The notes: generated by a model from the letters alone, not told the origin. 64,000 bases of DNA from a virus (IMGVR_UViG_3300042561_000572:30156-94155), one strand, 5' to 3'. Counted from the stretch's first letter, positions 13,001 through 18,337 are shown. Program-made: numbers and translations.

Positions 13001-13182
13001 TTTTGCCAATCACTATTAGTTGAGCCTAACTCATTAGTAAAGACTTCACTGTTATACAAACCATAACCAACAGAAGTTGCAAGAGCACTTCTATTACCTT
13101 GTTCTATAAAACCATGAAGACTACTAACAGATTGTCTTCTATGTTCTAAATGATATTCAGTGTTTGAGAAATAACTTGACAT
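1075..13182 (-). CDS. Giant single-chain DPBB-type RNA polymerase with N-terminal PLD-like domain, probable virion protein
   Basis: The 4035-residue product carries motifs of multisubunit-type RNA polymerases in their normal order. KQFTRTGNKG at 2130-2139 matches the beta-subunit KxxxRxGNKG with both catalytic-barrel lysines eight residues apart. DFDGD at 2894-2898 is the beta' Mg-binding triad, preceded by a KSISI...N strand pattern as in beta'. AGMKGLM at 3319-3325 matches beta' AGMRGLM next to the bridge-helix region. Residues about 305-460 form a phospholipase-D/nuclease-like domain with HRK...D...GSIN (H427, K429, D434, S441, N443); one residue is missing between D and GS compared with the usual spacing, and only one HKD copy is seen. 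Hydrophobic stretches at 3804-3823 and 3922-3939 suggest membrane contact. By analogy with giant RNAPs of crAss-like phages, I infer a virion-packaged polymerase injected to transcribe early genes. It could also serve as tape measure, because no other tape measure is evident. A role in the virion is inference. Confidence 0.82.
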   Translation of the reverse strand: MSSYFSNTEYHLEHRRQSVSSLHGFIEQGNRSALATSVGYGLYNSEVFTNELGSTNSDWQNAIGMTSDISGGMFDPKHVTTTGKREAFSNKFVLGLSQTVTTRLFTEFDSNVSNSLLDSRKSLKFLVGEAYRIDPTETKAYASQVVFENIFGNVLAKKGLYIEDPTKAKDNYYLDQSYQYANAFSRVQSSSNIRDMEARGQETLERLVNADLFGSGLVPVDGNSADELRAINEGTFNSSRSKAGKTITDLDFVRSKSYVNELTKGGVSINRRNIKAIDTSINNSYKQKAAKVIDDVKYQTRPGILPFVSMFESAKESITIDTFQYQNRAISDVVVSKIYREIIGNENYGFKVNMIVGSPIPGDEGTSAAIFGPNILEVAKMEKLKETIINELVNSKKKTRQEAEEIVNGKDGVPGVFNIKLAGPAHHRKVYITDQVAVLGSINLTSPVGDSIFKAGSNYEMLGMFHSNKDLIKKRQEYINRLPELLNNWTSFKDFSGLAQLNLLLGKFDPQKLNDNKVNKYKKTVSALMYEQVVAAQKQQITTISSQSNIKFATDIMYTLKATVDYLHTESGREMNSSLDELKGKYTGDLGMTMVLDQAYLLHVNHLDVNGSDPNNRANRFNDATSQEIGEMGKFSSNTLGSGQFRSRQDVRYELYRDIQRKNFSLIAMGISKVVVDTNNFTKQVIEPTWNYLNDRFGARFHNEFSGSISGFVNAVTESNQSLNRKVELINAQLDITDGKNLTALQMLAIASGNMAGADVPRQHSKSFSAYRYESATRKDGSTYVKYTQQIAGTAANSSNFSMNSLGVDIRPDNKYLGVGGNDPYVSDEMGAVYVNRKLFIDAAKESNTGYDQDFRDNIEALNLGFSNEYSLLAEEEMYELKDNNKAVTMSYAQLNYGNRLDNGLLPSIEGLPYWARQSNTGDLLKLESTLREMSKGLGDAMSITRKYDRFGTPLMLEVAIMPGKLLGLNTNTSRLTYTLGMLQGTANQPGPVFFQKEGKLIYNSNFTNNTGGKISWKFGDRPGVLEHGQSAEMSSIDNTTSIFATMIGEMAYKQAISNPASKLIGVDADTKRGLALDFAISLMGDTRYMLADNKVGINTDGLAYSNNLFDRGRSNNLFDRGGYKDLANALESRFNAEGISYLDTTRQLAGVDVYNRLNVNVNVEGTKFGIKLTDQIQNIRNAKSGDDVFTAIHAIGQLLGQEGYQDLTLDVLRVNSKYNAERDLNSQMTELSKTIFDPYLQAHQAISYAAGVPASKYINYGLDAGNERAMSLLNIADVSKNPLLQTLQYARTFARDVSVYSGFGTDYEGNERFYLGGVAEGVSTQNKKGYQLESFGVRNKFPTDRNSIDILEGTGIGVLISKDKLVNSGDFKDSEVDEIMTLLNVKGNQRGMLFNLDPSKPAQINQRIKNALGSRLMYEVSEEASKTILEKGSLKEYNAGQRKGIADNIAQLTSLLTDDKAKKFIHNYLTAEEVNLGSMFDTDVRTVLNESAYNFVLAQRKELFDKFKDLNLSETEREDTNQILNNMFRMKMISYSSVANSVGSVVGGRRDKQQFVLLQLNGGYSDHFYTNPKFRTQHYAGMPTVTNTGIKASMLDARTHVGEVTFSGDMLQKNGLVINEGDTFVYDRSVNKVVQIRADGGDNVTYVGGTGSADYLIGQIENFSLFGKPVASVKQKSISNRPGEDSVHLILTAGRVEGGSPGTNEIKYQVSALPILQPGSGRRHEGTAAGLLFKGVGAALKGSQFEGVFSSFMKSLGYESTFKDDMGAIKTVEAGISSASILKNQVSDVYGLINPNNLKSGFFMDHASMLFTKDVTGPDGVRTKLANTLVKQTNRMLAAALISQFGLDIIADGSYERNKPGDALMLNDQYVKAYKKAAIKGEFGTFIRMAEMQNVLTGKATRSKDNIFGSIPQFIMNNKELVGSIRDAILTDSGDLTGLLQGYVNTVGSRSGDGYVINSSDLYTRGVSAMLTAIDMFGQLKNQRGDISMVTDWMLKMKVRQNDGTTGKFNDDSFIGPLKTSPLSEIGALTRAATPNAVTGNYDAYSGVVLNDPLLEIAAALGGSDNAFNMTNEEKEQLANQMGIYLQQNYAVQLSLSISPSASKDPLGKNLRAKTEMQHLLAPLEAQSKQFTRTGNKGNLAYVLGTVVAAQEIGLISVGMADSAEYLKSIQAIQALDPVTMSGFFGRDFLGVYYNANENSSELIKEYRTIYKPSIKKNFDVSKVEDYYNNGDLTLAEATYVDGLNRDKHNSDPTAKLTDYAGQLRRVGQHIIEALRKSAITYNLEQSKGMGTDITQPKLQMLQDTGNRTYNILMPKVVGGPLVDQMTGDVNTVFSNTQNTYIFMPGADLLNQVGSSFGDFVSDIVGKTLNMQSYFVPGTAENDVMIKVAKARAAQKNSATFNVNLSPEETDMIARLGYLGDELLQAISEASSDTLMQKAVAGHGTEFEGYVSTGIPNLSLAANMNVMPQFVNEKYGAPEGIASLRKKLFEVTAAAHLTYTTLGSEMSTKFKNYQSNKQLQDFNQSLGTVLDYQKQMLVRGISTMAALKLQNGVEVIGGAHNLLNQVQTGKTTDINDLDAAVEKAQNSFNTVKKNLDVTGAYDKAYVASYVLANLQFAKLKADTKLAENSLNPKKREEYKGLIGTVNDWMSERGYQDAIYLGKNHEIRDFIHNSTMKNRYSMGLDLVNHYSKELEGAMRGKHTVYKQTHQSITDLINDTADPKTGGNFEAARQITLEYIDNRIKNLENFMEGFAPTSTKNAKSEQEHFIVAANRKSVGYMINDMTNIKEQVAAYKDQGGTLSTKFLHYSLQELGYIHNSMSELDNMQNQSWRSAPYGSTESHLATLMAIRGVDQFNKMIDNLAIDDNIVRFDVDRSKSISIFSGLSFLTSNLGDFDGDNYMTLLHKVTEKINTIDDRRFVIEHKKKEISSMKAFVGPISDTEALSKLEKTLANEEAKLFEDAMALKSLQKDMNAPDKQSKMAKDVASYMGIDSRFFRGSNEGGFRSQGTINVSSMAAMLDQGKGLYGGMQGVNSEMNTRVEDLLNASLGSKHSVGLTFDKNTLDDMIKSIETGSDKNQFFTAIGMTLNSTQLQDTDMQQELQEALTNSMRLTWDELKQSSNTLHNFEGEVNKEAYFTTLFSKLDATSKASNVLYSKINAGLGIGMGESTYDVLTKTLGEAGSDVLGKTYNTLLGTFVADSPIVSLYHILEGDSPQIAEKMNRMTGQHGPVNNASNSVVMPSDEGTRFMANLQASYDKAQQLQGWNKAVQQMLRDSIKLKGDSSSVMAELIKMSEEYTTADESKRQSLVNDMASKIGPGAGMKGLMDLNKMIHAAGSTGERKDGEGRYGSIGDYNITGDQRDIGMALMGSDVNEDSLIKFKVSSSLRSITTMFNFEKNFGSLEIGKDGKLKIDDKASSNRALEKTISEGLHGFLGKGSDSKGVSLTLAELAMGNKADAVKAVEGLYNAIDGINSRGVGFSTRASGYSVGYVSEQHRDKAVVEQVNRFSAEMITNSNGAFGTMLYEHMGMAMTDDNMAKLNEVRQSSGGLSTASLLVLSHHASITQTKTFMGDYGSGLDRFVHLNKASKDMQRNITSSSVREVGTSLLGGDLFNAAYRLMAQGKLSMEGASVMGRLFKAVNDPKLTNADAMGQMMSNFSGDEENAKEMAEMYKHLKHVEIQHEVTIDGKVERKNELVSDLINRQSKKTSQGFKLQAISEVAAAMNQAGEISDVTYNKIHAQIVGQHKNINKNEAEAKALADELLAENGLLLGTLSKEGKDYFKPEHVARGNDGTTRQELKVKAADGIFNIVGPALLSMIGGAIYGTSNDQAGMDAAGVIGGTLSLMGYNMPHGKGAANAAGALFRSKAYRNPDEDWATNLAKAASTEASLSLVGTYVTPKLTDLFNRNVVAPLFRHNVPIAESGVSAIIGSFVGALAMNMLDSSIQQSAGLLKSNFNQGDNNLNNKLAQMQDNLSDAIAARGEAEIDPMSSDFIDVPDKLDVPPVVVGVWATDVEFENLSSDSRSETYLVSGDSAYV
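9817..9867. repeat. 27-nt tandem duplication inside the giant gene
   Basis: A 24-nt identical segment at 9817-9840 recurs at 9844-9867 (period 27 nt), encoding two copies of NNLFDRG. The exact nucleotide identity points to a recent in-frame duplication in the large linker region between the PLD-like and polymerase parts. Confidence 0.85.
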
Positions 13183-13349
13183 TTAATGCTTACTTATAAT
13201 ATATATTTGACTATTATTAATGTATATACTAGTATAATTACAGTTAATAAATAAATATAAGTAAGCAGTTAATATAACAGTGCTTATAAGTTATTTATAA
13301 TAAATAATTACAACAATTAAAACAATAACAAACCTTAATAACAACTAAT
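13183..13349. promoter_or_regulatory. Divergent control region with a 12-bp inverted repeat
   Basis: This 167-bp AT-rich gap separates the giant minus-strand gene from the plus-strand structural operon. TGCTTACTTATA at 13187-13198 is mirrored by TATAAGTAAGCA at 13256-13267, so each divergent gene has the same element (TATAAGTAAGCA) reading toward it. It may be a phage promoter element or a shared operator. The minus-strand copy lies only about 5 nt before the giant gene's ATG, which would leave almost no leader if it were a -10 box. Confidence 0.4.
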
Positions 13350-13751
13350 ATGTCCACAGCATCAACAGTATTTGAAATTCCTCTTCCTTCTGGTAAAGTT
13401 ATCTCTTTTAGACTTCCTACATACAGAGATAGACAAGCAGCAGTTAAGAGATTTAGACAACAACAAAATGAAGTAGGTTGGTCAATTGAAGAGTTTTTAG
13501 CATTTGGTATGCTTGAATTTGTAGATGGACTGCCTTTGCAAGCTGGTCTTGACCCTATTGATCAAGTATCTGAATGGTCATTGAAAGATGTAAATATTTA
13601 TCTAGAAGTATTTATGCCCTTAGTATTTCCTGATGATGTTGCTAAGCAAAGAGCACAAGACATGGTTAAGGCACTTCTTGAGGGAAAGTCAGTAGTGAAA
13701 CAAGTGGCCTCACCTATTACTTCAGCCCCTACTACAGCTATAACCGCATAA
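13350..13751 (+). CDS. Tail assembly chaperone, gpG-like product
   Basis: The 133-residue protein starts with a beta-hairpin pattern, PLPSGKVISFRLPTYRDR, typical of small tail-assembly chaperones (substrate LPSG..V..R.PT..D). It is helical afterwards. Near its end lies the slippery heptamer GGGAAAG (13682-13688) in the phase G GGA AAG. A -1 slip there would join its first 113 residues to the following frame, as in the lambda gpG/gpGT pair. Chaperones normally precede the tape-measure gene. Here the neighbour upstream is the divergent giant gene. No Shine-Dalgarno sequence precedes the ATG. The family call rests on pattern and on the frameshift architecture. Confidence 0.65.
   Translation: MSTASTVFEIPLPSGKVISFRLPTYRDRQAAVKRFRQQQNEVGWSIEEFLAFGMLEFVDGLPLQAGLDPIDQVSEWSLKDVNIYLEVFMPLVFPDDVAKQRAQDMVKALLEGKSVVKQVASPITSAPTTAITA
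13682..13688 (+). other. Programmed -1 ribosomal frameshift site
   Basis: GGGAAAG occurs in the frame gaG GGA AAG, exactly an X XXY YYZ slippery heptamer and identical to the sequence known from lambda gpG/gpGT. The -1 frame is free of stops from here through to 14179, and the downstream frame has no ATG start before its conserved-looking region. These facts fit a programmed frameshift making a 276-residue fusion. Confidence 0.75.
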
Positions 13752-14179
13752 CAGATGTTGCAATATCGTTGGCAGTATTATATAAACTGCCAATGGTAAC
13801 AACTAGAAAGTGTATATATAACTATGACTCTAACTATCCTGAAAAGTATTATAGAGACATACCAATATCAGAAGATTTAATATTATTAAGAGAGTTAACG
13901 TTTGAGGGTTATGCCAATCACTTCATAGAAGCATACAACTTAAATAACTACATACAAATTAGTGGCACTATACAGATACCCTATGGTAATGACTGGCTAG
14001 ACTTAGATGAAGTTGAGAGAAGAGCATTTGAAATTGTAGTTAACAAAGTAAACATTGAAAGACACAAGGCAGCTCAAGCAGAAAAAGAAGAACTAAAGAA
14101 AAACCTTCAATCTTCAACTCAAAATCATTCTAGGTCAATGTTTGATGGTATACCAATGTCTAGTATAAGTATGAGATAA
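13688..14179 (+). CDS. Tail assembly chaperone frameshift extension (gpT-like part)
   Basis: This frame is reached by a -1 slip at GGGAAAG, giving 163 residues after the first 113 of the upstream protein. The first independent start would be TTG at 13769, with no Shine-Dalgarno sequence. The only nearby ATG at 13755 is out of frame. The segment has a tyrosine-rich linker, a YKLPMVTTRKCIYNYD region, then charged helices and a polar tail. In lambda-like systems the extended chaperone binds both tape measure and tail-tube subunits. That role here is inferred from architecture. The portal gene starts 10 nt downstream. Confidence 0.65.
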   Translation, partial: VSSETSGLTYYFSPYYSYNRITDVAISLAVLYKLPMVTTRKCIYNYDSNYPEKYYRDIPISEDLILLRELTFEGYANHFIEAYNLNNYIQISGTIQIPYGNDWLDLDEVERRAFEIVVNKVNIERHKAAQAEKEELKKNLQSSTQNHSRSMFDGIPMSSISMR

Positions 14180-14188
14180 CAACACTAA

Positions 14189-15658
14189 ATGGCAACAAAT
14201 AATACAAAAGCAACTACATCAACTAAGAAGGAGGAGACTAAACAAAAAGCATCATCTCCTCCTTCTAGTGGAGAAATAAACTTCTCTAAATACAAAACAA
14301 ATCCACCATTACAAGTGTTTGGAGATACTTCTAACAAAGTAAGACCAAACACTTACAAACAATTAGGTAGAGCCACCTCATTTGTAAGTAATGGTGATTC
14401 TTTGTATGTAAATACAGGGCCACATCAATATGCTTTAGCAACATGGGACTATGCTAGAAAGAATGAACCAATAATATCTGATGGTTTAGATAAGATAGTA
14501 TTATCAGTTTTGGCTAAGATAGGTTCCTATAATCATCCTAATCCAGACATAAGAAAGTTTATAAAAGCTAACTTAAAACATAAGATTAGACACTGGATTG
14601 AAAATATAACATATTCTATGTTGTGGTCAGGTAAGTCTGTATCAGAGATAATATGGGAAAAGAAGTGGGATGGTGACACCCCTCAGTTATGGGTAAAAGA
14701 TTTAATAAACTATCATACATCTCAAGTTATATTAAGATTAAATAACTATGGTACTTTAACACATGGAGAACAAGTGTTAAATAGCCAATTTAATACAGGT
14801 GTTTGGGTTCCTAGACCTATTTTAACTGAAGATAAAAAGATGTATAAAGTTGATAGAAACAACACAGGATCACATATAAGACTTGCTAAAGACAAGTTAA
14901 TTATAGCTACATATAAAGATGAAGGTAATAATCCTCATGGCACACCAGCTTTATATGCAGCTATTCAATGGTCTTTATACAAAGCAGCTTTTGTTGATAT
15001 GTATTCTATAGCATTAGACAGATATGGAACACCTTTAATGTATTTTATAGTGCCAGCCACACAAACAACTGAAGACATGGAAGAAGTTGATGGTACTATT
15101 AGAAAAAAGATGTTTAGAGAAGCATTACAAGATGAACTACAAGACTTAAGAAGTGGTTCTGTTTTAATACTTGAAAGACAAGGAAACAAAGATGCACCAG
15201 AACCAAAAGTAGAGTCATTAACAACTGGTAATAACTTTGGAGATTCATTTATAACAGCCATTGATAAGTGTGATCAAAACATGTTACATGCTATGGGAAT
15301 ACCTAACTTACTTATAAAGAATCAAGACTTAGGATTAGGTTCTGGTGGAACAACTGAAAAGCAAGTTGAAATGTTTGAAATGTCTATTGAACAGATAGCT
15401 ATAAAAGTAAGTGAAGTATTAATTGATCAACTTATAAAGACTTTAATAACTTATAACTTTTCACCAAAACTAGTAGATCATGCTGATAACTATGGAGAAT
15501 TTATAATCAAACCAATAAGATATGTTGATTATAAAGTAATGGCAGAAAGTGCAAAGATATTAACAGAAGCAGGAGTTATAGCACCATTAGTAAGTGAAAT
15601 GGATAGAAAATTTATTAGAAATCAACTAGGAATACCTAATGATCATGAGGATGTATAA
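14189..15658 (+). CDS. Portal protein, Mu gp29-like (DUF935 type)
   Basis: The 489-residue protein would form the dodecameric portal through which DNA is packaged and ejected. Its middle contains the GTPALYAAIQWSLYKAA...DRYGTPLMYF block characteristic of the DUF935/Mu gp29 portal family, followed by a helical clamp-like stretch with GGTTEKQVEMFE. The N-terminal 30 residues are Lys/Thr/Ser-rich and disordered. Length is close to the family norm. It lies between the chaperone pair and a small gene whose start overlaps its stop codon (taATGag). Assignment is by motif recognition and by the company of the protease, capsid and terminase genes. Confidence 0.85.
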   Translation: MATNNTKATTSTKKEETKQKASSPPSSGEINFSKYKTNPPLQVFGDTSNKVRPNTYKQLGRATSFVSNGDSLYVNTGPHQYALATWDYARKNEPIISDGLDKIVLSVLAKIGSYNHPNPDIRKFIKANLKHKIRHWIENITYSMLWSGKSVSEIIWEKKWDGDTPQLWVKDLINYHTSQVILRLNNYGTLTHGEQVLNSQFNTGVWVPRPILTEDKKMYKVDRNNTGSHIRLAKDKLIIATYKDEGNNPHGTPALYAAIQWSLYKAAFVDMYSIALDRYGTPLMYFIVPATQTTEDMEEVDGTIRKKMFREALQDELQDLRSGSVLILERQGNKDAPEPKVESLTTGNNFGDSFITAIDKCDQNMLHAMGIPNLLIKNQDLGLGSGGTTEKQVEMFEMSIEQIAIKVSEVLIDQLIKTLITYNFSPKLVDHADNYGEFIIKPIRYVDYKVMAESAKILTEAGVIAPLVSEMDRKFIRNQLGIPNDHEDV

Positions 15659-16188
15659 TGAGTATTGCACATAAAGATGTAACAACAATTGATAATCACA
15701 CACCTTACAGATGGGTATTTAACAATGTTACAGAAAGATTAGCCTTAACCTCTATTAACTCATCTGAGTTATATAAAAGAGCCTTACAATTAGATAATGA
15801 GTTAGAATATACATTAATATCAACATCACCTATTAGATGGAAGGAATATGGTACAACTAACTCAATACCTACAACAACGGTAGCAAGACTTAATCCAAGT
15901 CCAATTATAACTGTTGTAGAAGATTTATCTATTAATCCAACATATTCTTGTTTAAACTTAACATCAACTGCTAATGTAACTATAATATCAACTCCTAGTA
16001 TCATAGGAGCAACAAGCAATGCACAAGAACTAACTCTAGTAAATGTTGGTAATTATAATATAGTATTTCAAAATAAAACTGCATTAGTAGGATCACTAAT
16101 AGATACATCATTTACCTTAACTCCAACTGCTAGAATAGTAAAACTAATATACATAAAACAAGGTTTAAACTTATGGTTTAAATACTAA
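15658..16188 (+). CDS. Hypothetical structural protein, beta-rich
   Basis: The 176-residue product starts at an ATG overlapping the portal stop codon, so translation is probably coupled. The C-terminal 80 residues are a beta-strand pattern (GATSNAQELTLVNVGNYNIV, then VKLIYI...LNLWFKY), which resembles the distal beta domains seen in phage decoration and fibre proteins. The N-terminal part has polar helices. It may be a head decoration or head-fibre protein, judging by its place between portal and protease. The gene ends before a strong bidirectional terminator. No family assigned. Confidence 0.6.
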   Translation: MSIAHKDVTTIDNHTPYRWVFNNVTERLALTSINSSELYKRALQLDNELEYTLISTSPIRWKEYGTTNSIPTTTVARLNPSPIITVVEDLSINPTYSCLNLTSTANVTIISTPSIIGATSNAQELTLVNVGNYNIVFQNKTALVGSLIDTSFTLTPTARIVKLIYIKQGLNLWFKY

Positions 16189-16205
16189 ATACAATTTAAA
16201 TATAA

Positions 16206-16253
16206 ACAATAAAAAACAACATTAGATATACTTCCAATGTTGTTTTTTATTGT
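16206..16253. terminator. Bidirectional intrinsic terminator between head genes and accessory island
   Basis: An 18-bp perfect stem pairs 16206-16223 with 16236-16253, with a 12-nt loop. The arms contain an A-run and a T-run, giving a U-tract in both directions. It sits between the convergent 176-residue gene and the SWIM gene. Confidence 0.9.
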
Positions 16254-16254
16254 T

Positions 16255-16272
16255 TATATATATATATATATA
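16255..16272. repeat. TA dinucleotide run
   Basis: Nine consecutive TA units follow the terminator and end two bases before the stop codon of the SWIM gene. It is probably a slippage-prone spacer and no function is evident. Confidence 0.8.
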
Positions 16273-16273
16273 A

Positions 16274-16690
16274 TTAGTTTTTAGCTTTATGTAACAACTT
16301 AACTTGATTCTTTCTGAAGTTCATATACCATTGTGTAAACAATACATGTTTACACGGACTAAACCTATCAGCACAGTCACAAGAGTTACCTTGTATAAAG
16401 TATGTATCACCCTTATCATTGCTAACAACAAAGGTATCTTCTAATGAATTAATAACACAATAACCTTCCATGATTAACATACCAGCAATAGTGTTATTAA
16501 CAATAGTATGAGGATCAGCTATAGGTGCAATCTTATTAGTACTAGAACTACTTCCTAATGCTACATCATAATAAATATAACCATCATTAGGACCTCCATC
16601 TTTTAACACATTAACATTCTTAAAAGCACCACCAATAATTAATTTAGACATGTAATTATTAATAGCTAAATATAGTAAAGGATTCTTCAT
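16274..16690 (-). CDS. Small SWIM zinc-finger protein
   Basis: The 138-residue product ends with a SWIM-type zinc ligand pattern CxCx6CxH: C104, C106, C113 and H115, followed by an aromatic helix VLFTQWYM. SWIM domains bind nucleic acids or proteins and occur in ATPases, transposases and ubiquitin ligases. Here the domain stands almost alone, with an about 95-residue beta-rich N-terminal part. It is the last gene of a minus-strand island and ends at a strong terminator. The start could be M1 or M14. The SWIM call is from the ligand spacing. Its target is unknown. Confidence 0.7.
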   Translation of the reverse strand: MKNPLLYLAINNYMSKLIIGGAFKNVNVLKDGGPNDGYIYYDVALGSSSSTNKIAPIADPHTIVNNTIAGMLIMEGYCVINSLEDTFVVSNDKGDTYFIQGNSCDCADRFSPCKHVLFTQWYMNFRKNQVKLLHKAKN

Positions 16691-16724
16691 TTATTATTTA
16701 ATTGATTCTTTATTTGTATATACA

Positions 16725-17261
16725 TTATATAGGAATGTTATCAGCAAAATCTTGATATAGTATTAACATTTTAGGTAAGAAATCTCCATTCATTTGTGTA
16801 TCTTTAATACTAATACCATGTTCAACATTACCAAATACTTCTATTAATGATCTATCAATTCTGTCTCTTATCTTGATAGAGTTTTCATATGCAGTGGAAA
16901 AATAATAATTATAATCTTTAGGTATTTTAGTTTCTTCATTTAAATAATTTAAAGGATAAATCTTTAACCAAAGATCTTCTAATACCAACACCACATCTTG
17001 TTTATCAAAAGTTGTATAATGTTTAAACATTAAACCTTCATAGAGATTATAAGCTATTAGATTTAATATAAAATTATAAACACCCATTAATGTTATGTTA
17101 TTAAAAAGCCCTCTATTATCTTGATTCCTTAAATCATAACTTATCAACTCATAAAAGATACTTTTACTAGATAGACTATCAACAAACTGCTTAGCATTAA
17201 TAGATAGTAAATAATCTTTTTCTTTATCTAATATTCTAATTTGATCATATAGGGATTGCAT
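16725..17261 (-). CDS. Unknown protein, tandem paralogue family member 1
   Basis: This is one of four consecutive minus-strand genes for related proteins of about 180-220 residues. I choose ATG at 17261, because the frame upstream starts only with a TTG at 17267. The start overlaps the end of the preceding paralogue. Shared features are an N-terminal ILDKEKDYLL block, F(V/I)DSLSS.SIFYEL, a hydrophobic core around GVYNFILNLI, and a C-terminal FLPKMLILYQDFADNIPI. They look like compact helical-plus-beta cytoplasmic proteins without membrane segments. No family recognised. Possibilities include anti-defence or structural accessory proteins, but nothing in the sequence decides this. Confidence 0.7.
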   Translation of the reverse strand: MQSLYDQIRILDKEKDYLLSINAKQFVDSLSSKSIFYELISYDLRNQDNRGLFNNITLMGVYNFILNLIAYNLYEGLMFKHYTTFDKQDVVLVLEDLWLKIYPLNYLNEETKIPKDYNYYFSTAYENSIKIRDRIDRSLIEVFGNVEHGISIKDTQMNGDFLPKMLILYQDFADNIPI

Positions 17262-17781
17262 TTGCAAAGTCCTGATATAATATTAACATTTTAGGTAGAA
17301 AGTCATCAGGCATATCTTGAGCCCATATAGTTATAGTATGCTCAAATACTTGTAGTTTTAGATTGCCAACAGATATATTATCAAATAATTTGATGGAGTT
17401 CCTAGACCTATAAGGATAAGCAATTAAGTATTCATATTCTAAAGTTGTTTTATCTGGTTGATAATTTACATTATTAATGTGTAAACCAAAACTTCTTAGA
17501 TCAATTTGTTTATCCTGTTTGTTATAAATAAGATGATGTCTAAAAACTAATGCCTCATATAAATTATGACATATTACATTCAAAATACCATTATAAATAC
17601 CTACCAAAGATATATTATTATAACTTAGTCTAACATCTTTTAGATCCCTCTCAATTGCTAATTTATCAAAGCTTAATAACTCATAAAAGATACTAGCACT
17701 ACTTAAACTGTCAACAAACTGCTGAGCATTAACATTTAATAAGTAATCCTTTTCTTTATCTAATATTTTAATTTGGGCCAT
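17245..17781 (-). CDS. Unknown protein, tandem paralogue family member 2
   Basis: The 178-residue product is the closest relative of its downstream neighbour. It shares KILDKEKDYLL near the start, FVDSLSSASIFYELL, a hydrophobic GIYNGILNVI segment and DFLPKMLILYQDFANAIPI at the end. The middle (about 70-150) diverges freely, which suggests a conserved scaffold with a variable face. The stop codon (TGA) lies inside the next paralogue's start region. It follows member 3 with a 4-nt gap. Function unknown. Confidence 0.7.
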   Translation of the reverse strand: MAQIKILDKEKDYLLNVNAQQFVDSLSSASIFYELLSFDKLAIERDLKDVRLSYNNISLVGIYNGILNVICHNLYEALVFRHHLIYNKQDKQIDLRSFGLHINNVNYQPDKTTLEYEYLIAYPYRSRNSIKLFDNISVGNLKLQVFEHTITIWAQDMPDDFLPKMLILYQDFANAIPI

Positions 17782-17785
17782 TTAT

Positions 17786-18337
17786 TTATACTGGAATATT
17801 ATCTACAAAGTCATTATAAAGCACTAACATCTTACTTATAAACTCACCACAATCTTGTATATAAAAGTTAAATTTATTATTAACACTAAGTACATCTTTT
17901 AATACTAAAAAATCCTTTATTACATAGTTAATAGGAGCAGGATGAAAAGGACTTAGAGGCATCATATTTTTAGTTTCTAATACATATTCATAATCTTTTT
18001 GAAAATGTTTATTAGGATTAAACTGCCAACAATCATCTTCTGGTCTAATATAAAAAGTTATAATTAAACCTTTATATAATGTAATTCTAATATCATTATT
18101 AGGATGTCTTAAATTTAAAGCCTCTTGTACGTTGGAGTTAATAATATTTACAATAAAATTATAAAGACCTATTATAGTAACAATACTAAAATTATATTGT
18201 ATTGCATCCTTGTTAGTAAGTAAGCTTTCAGCACCTAACATCTCATAAAATAAGCTTTTACTATATAACTTATCTATAAATGTTTCAGCATTAACATTTA
18301 ACAAGTACTGTTTCTCTTTTTCAGTAATAGTAATCAC
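17786..18337 (-). CDS. Unknown protein, tandem paralogue family member 3
   Basis: The 183-residue product begins with TEKEKQYLLNVNAETF, matching the EKDYLLNVNAQQF block of members 1 and 2. It ends with FISKMLVLYNDFVDNIPV. The central region is more diverged and carries a proline-rich loop (about 128-135). The ATG overlaps the stop of the upstream member by 4 nt (ATGA), implying coupled translation. No known domain is apparent. Confidence 0.7.
   Translation of the reverse strand: MITITEKEKQYLLNVNAETFIDKLYSKSLFYEMLGAESLLTNKDAIQYNFSIVTIIGLYNFIVNIINSNVQEALNLRHPNNDIRITLYKGLIITFYIRPEDDCWQFNPNKHFQKDYEYVLETKNMMPLSPFHPAPINYVIKDFLVLKDVLSVNNKFNFYIQDCGEFISKMLVLYNDFVDNIPV

Noticed and set aside
14965-15261. 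Minus-strand frame in the portal gene
   Set aside because: Antisense shadow of a conserved portal region. Similar shadows at 15705-16019, 20085-20435, 21453-21872, 25536-25805, 30188-30397, 32676-32882, 35624-35815, 40607-40855, 55419-55649, 55803-56018, 56415-56597, 60974-61156 and 62475-62726 were also discarded.
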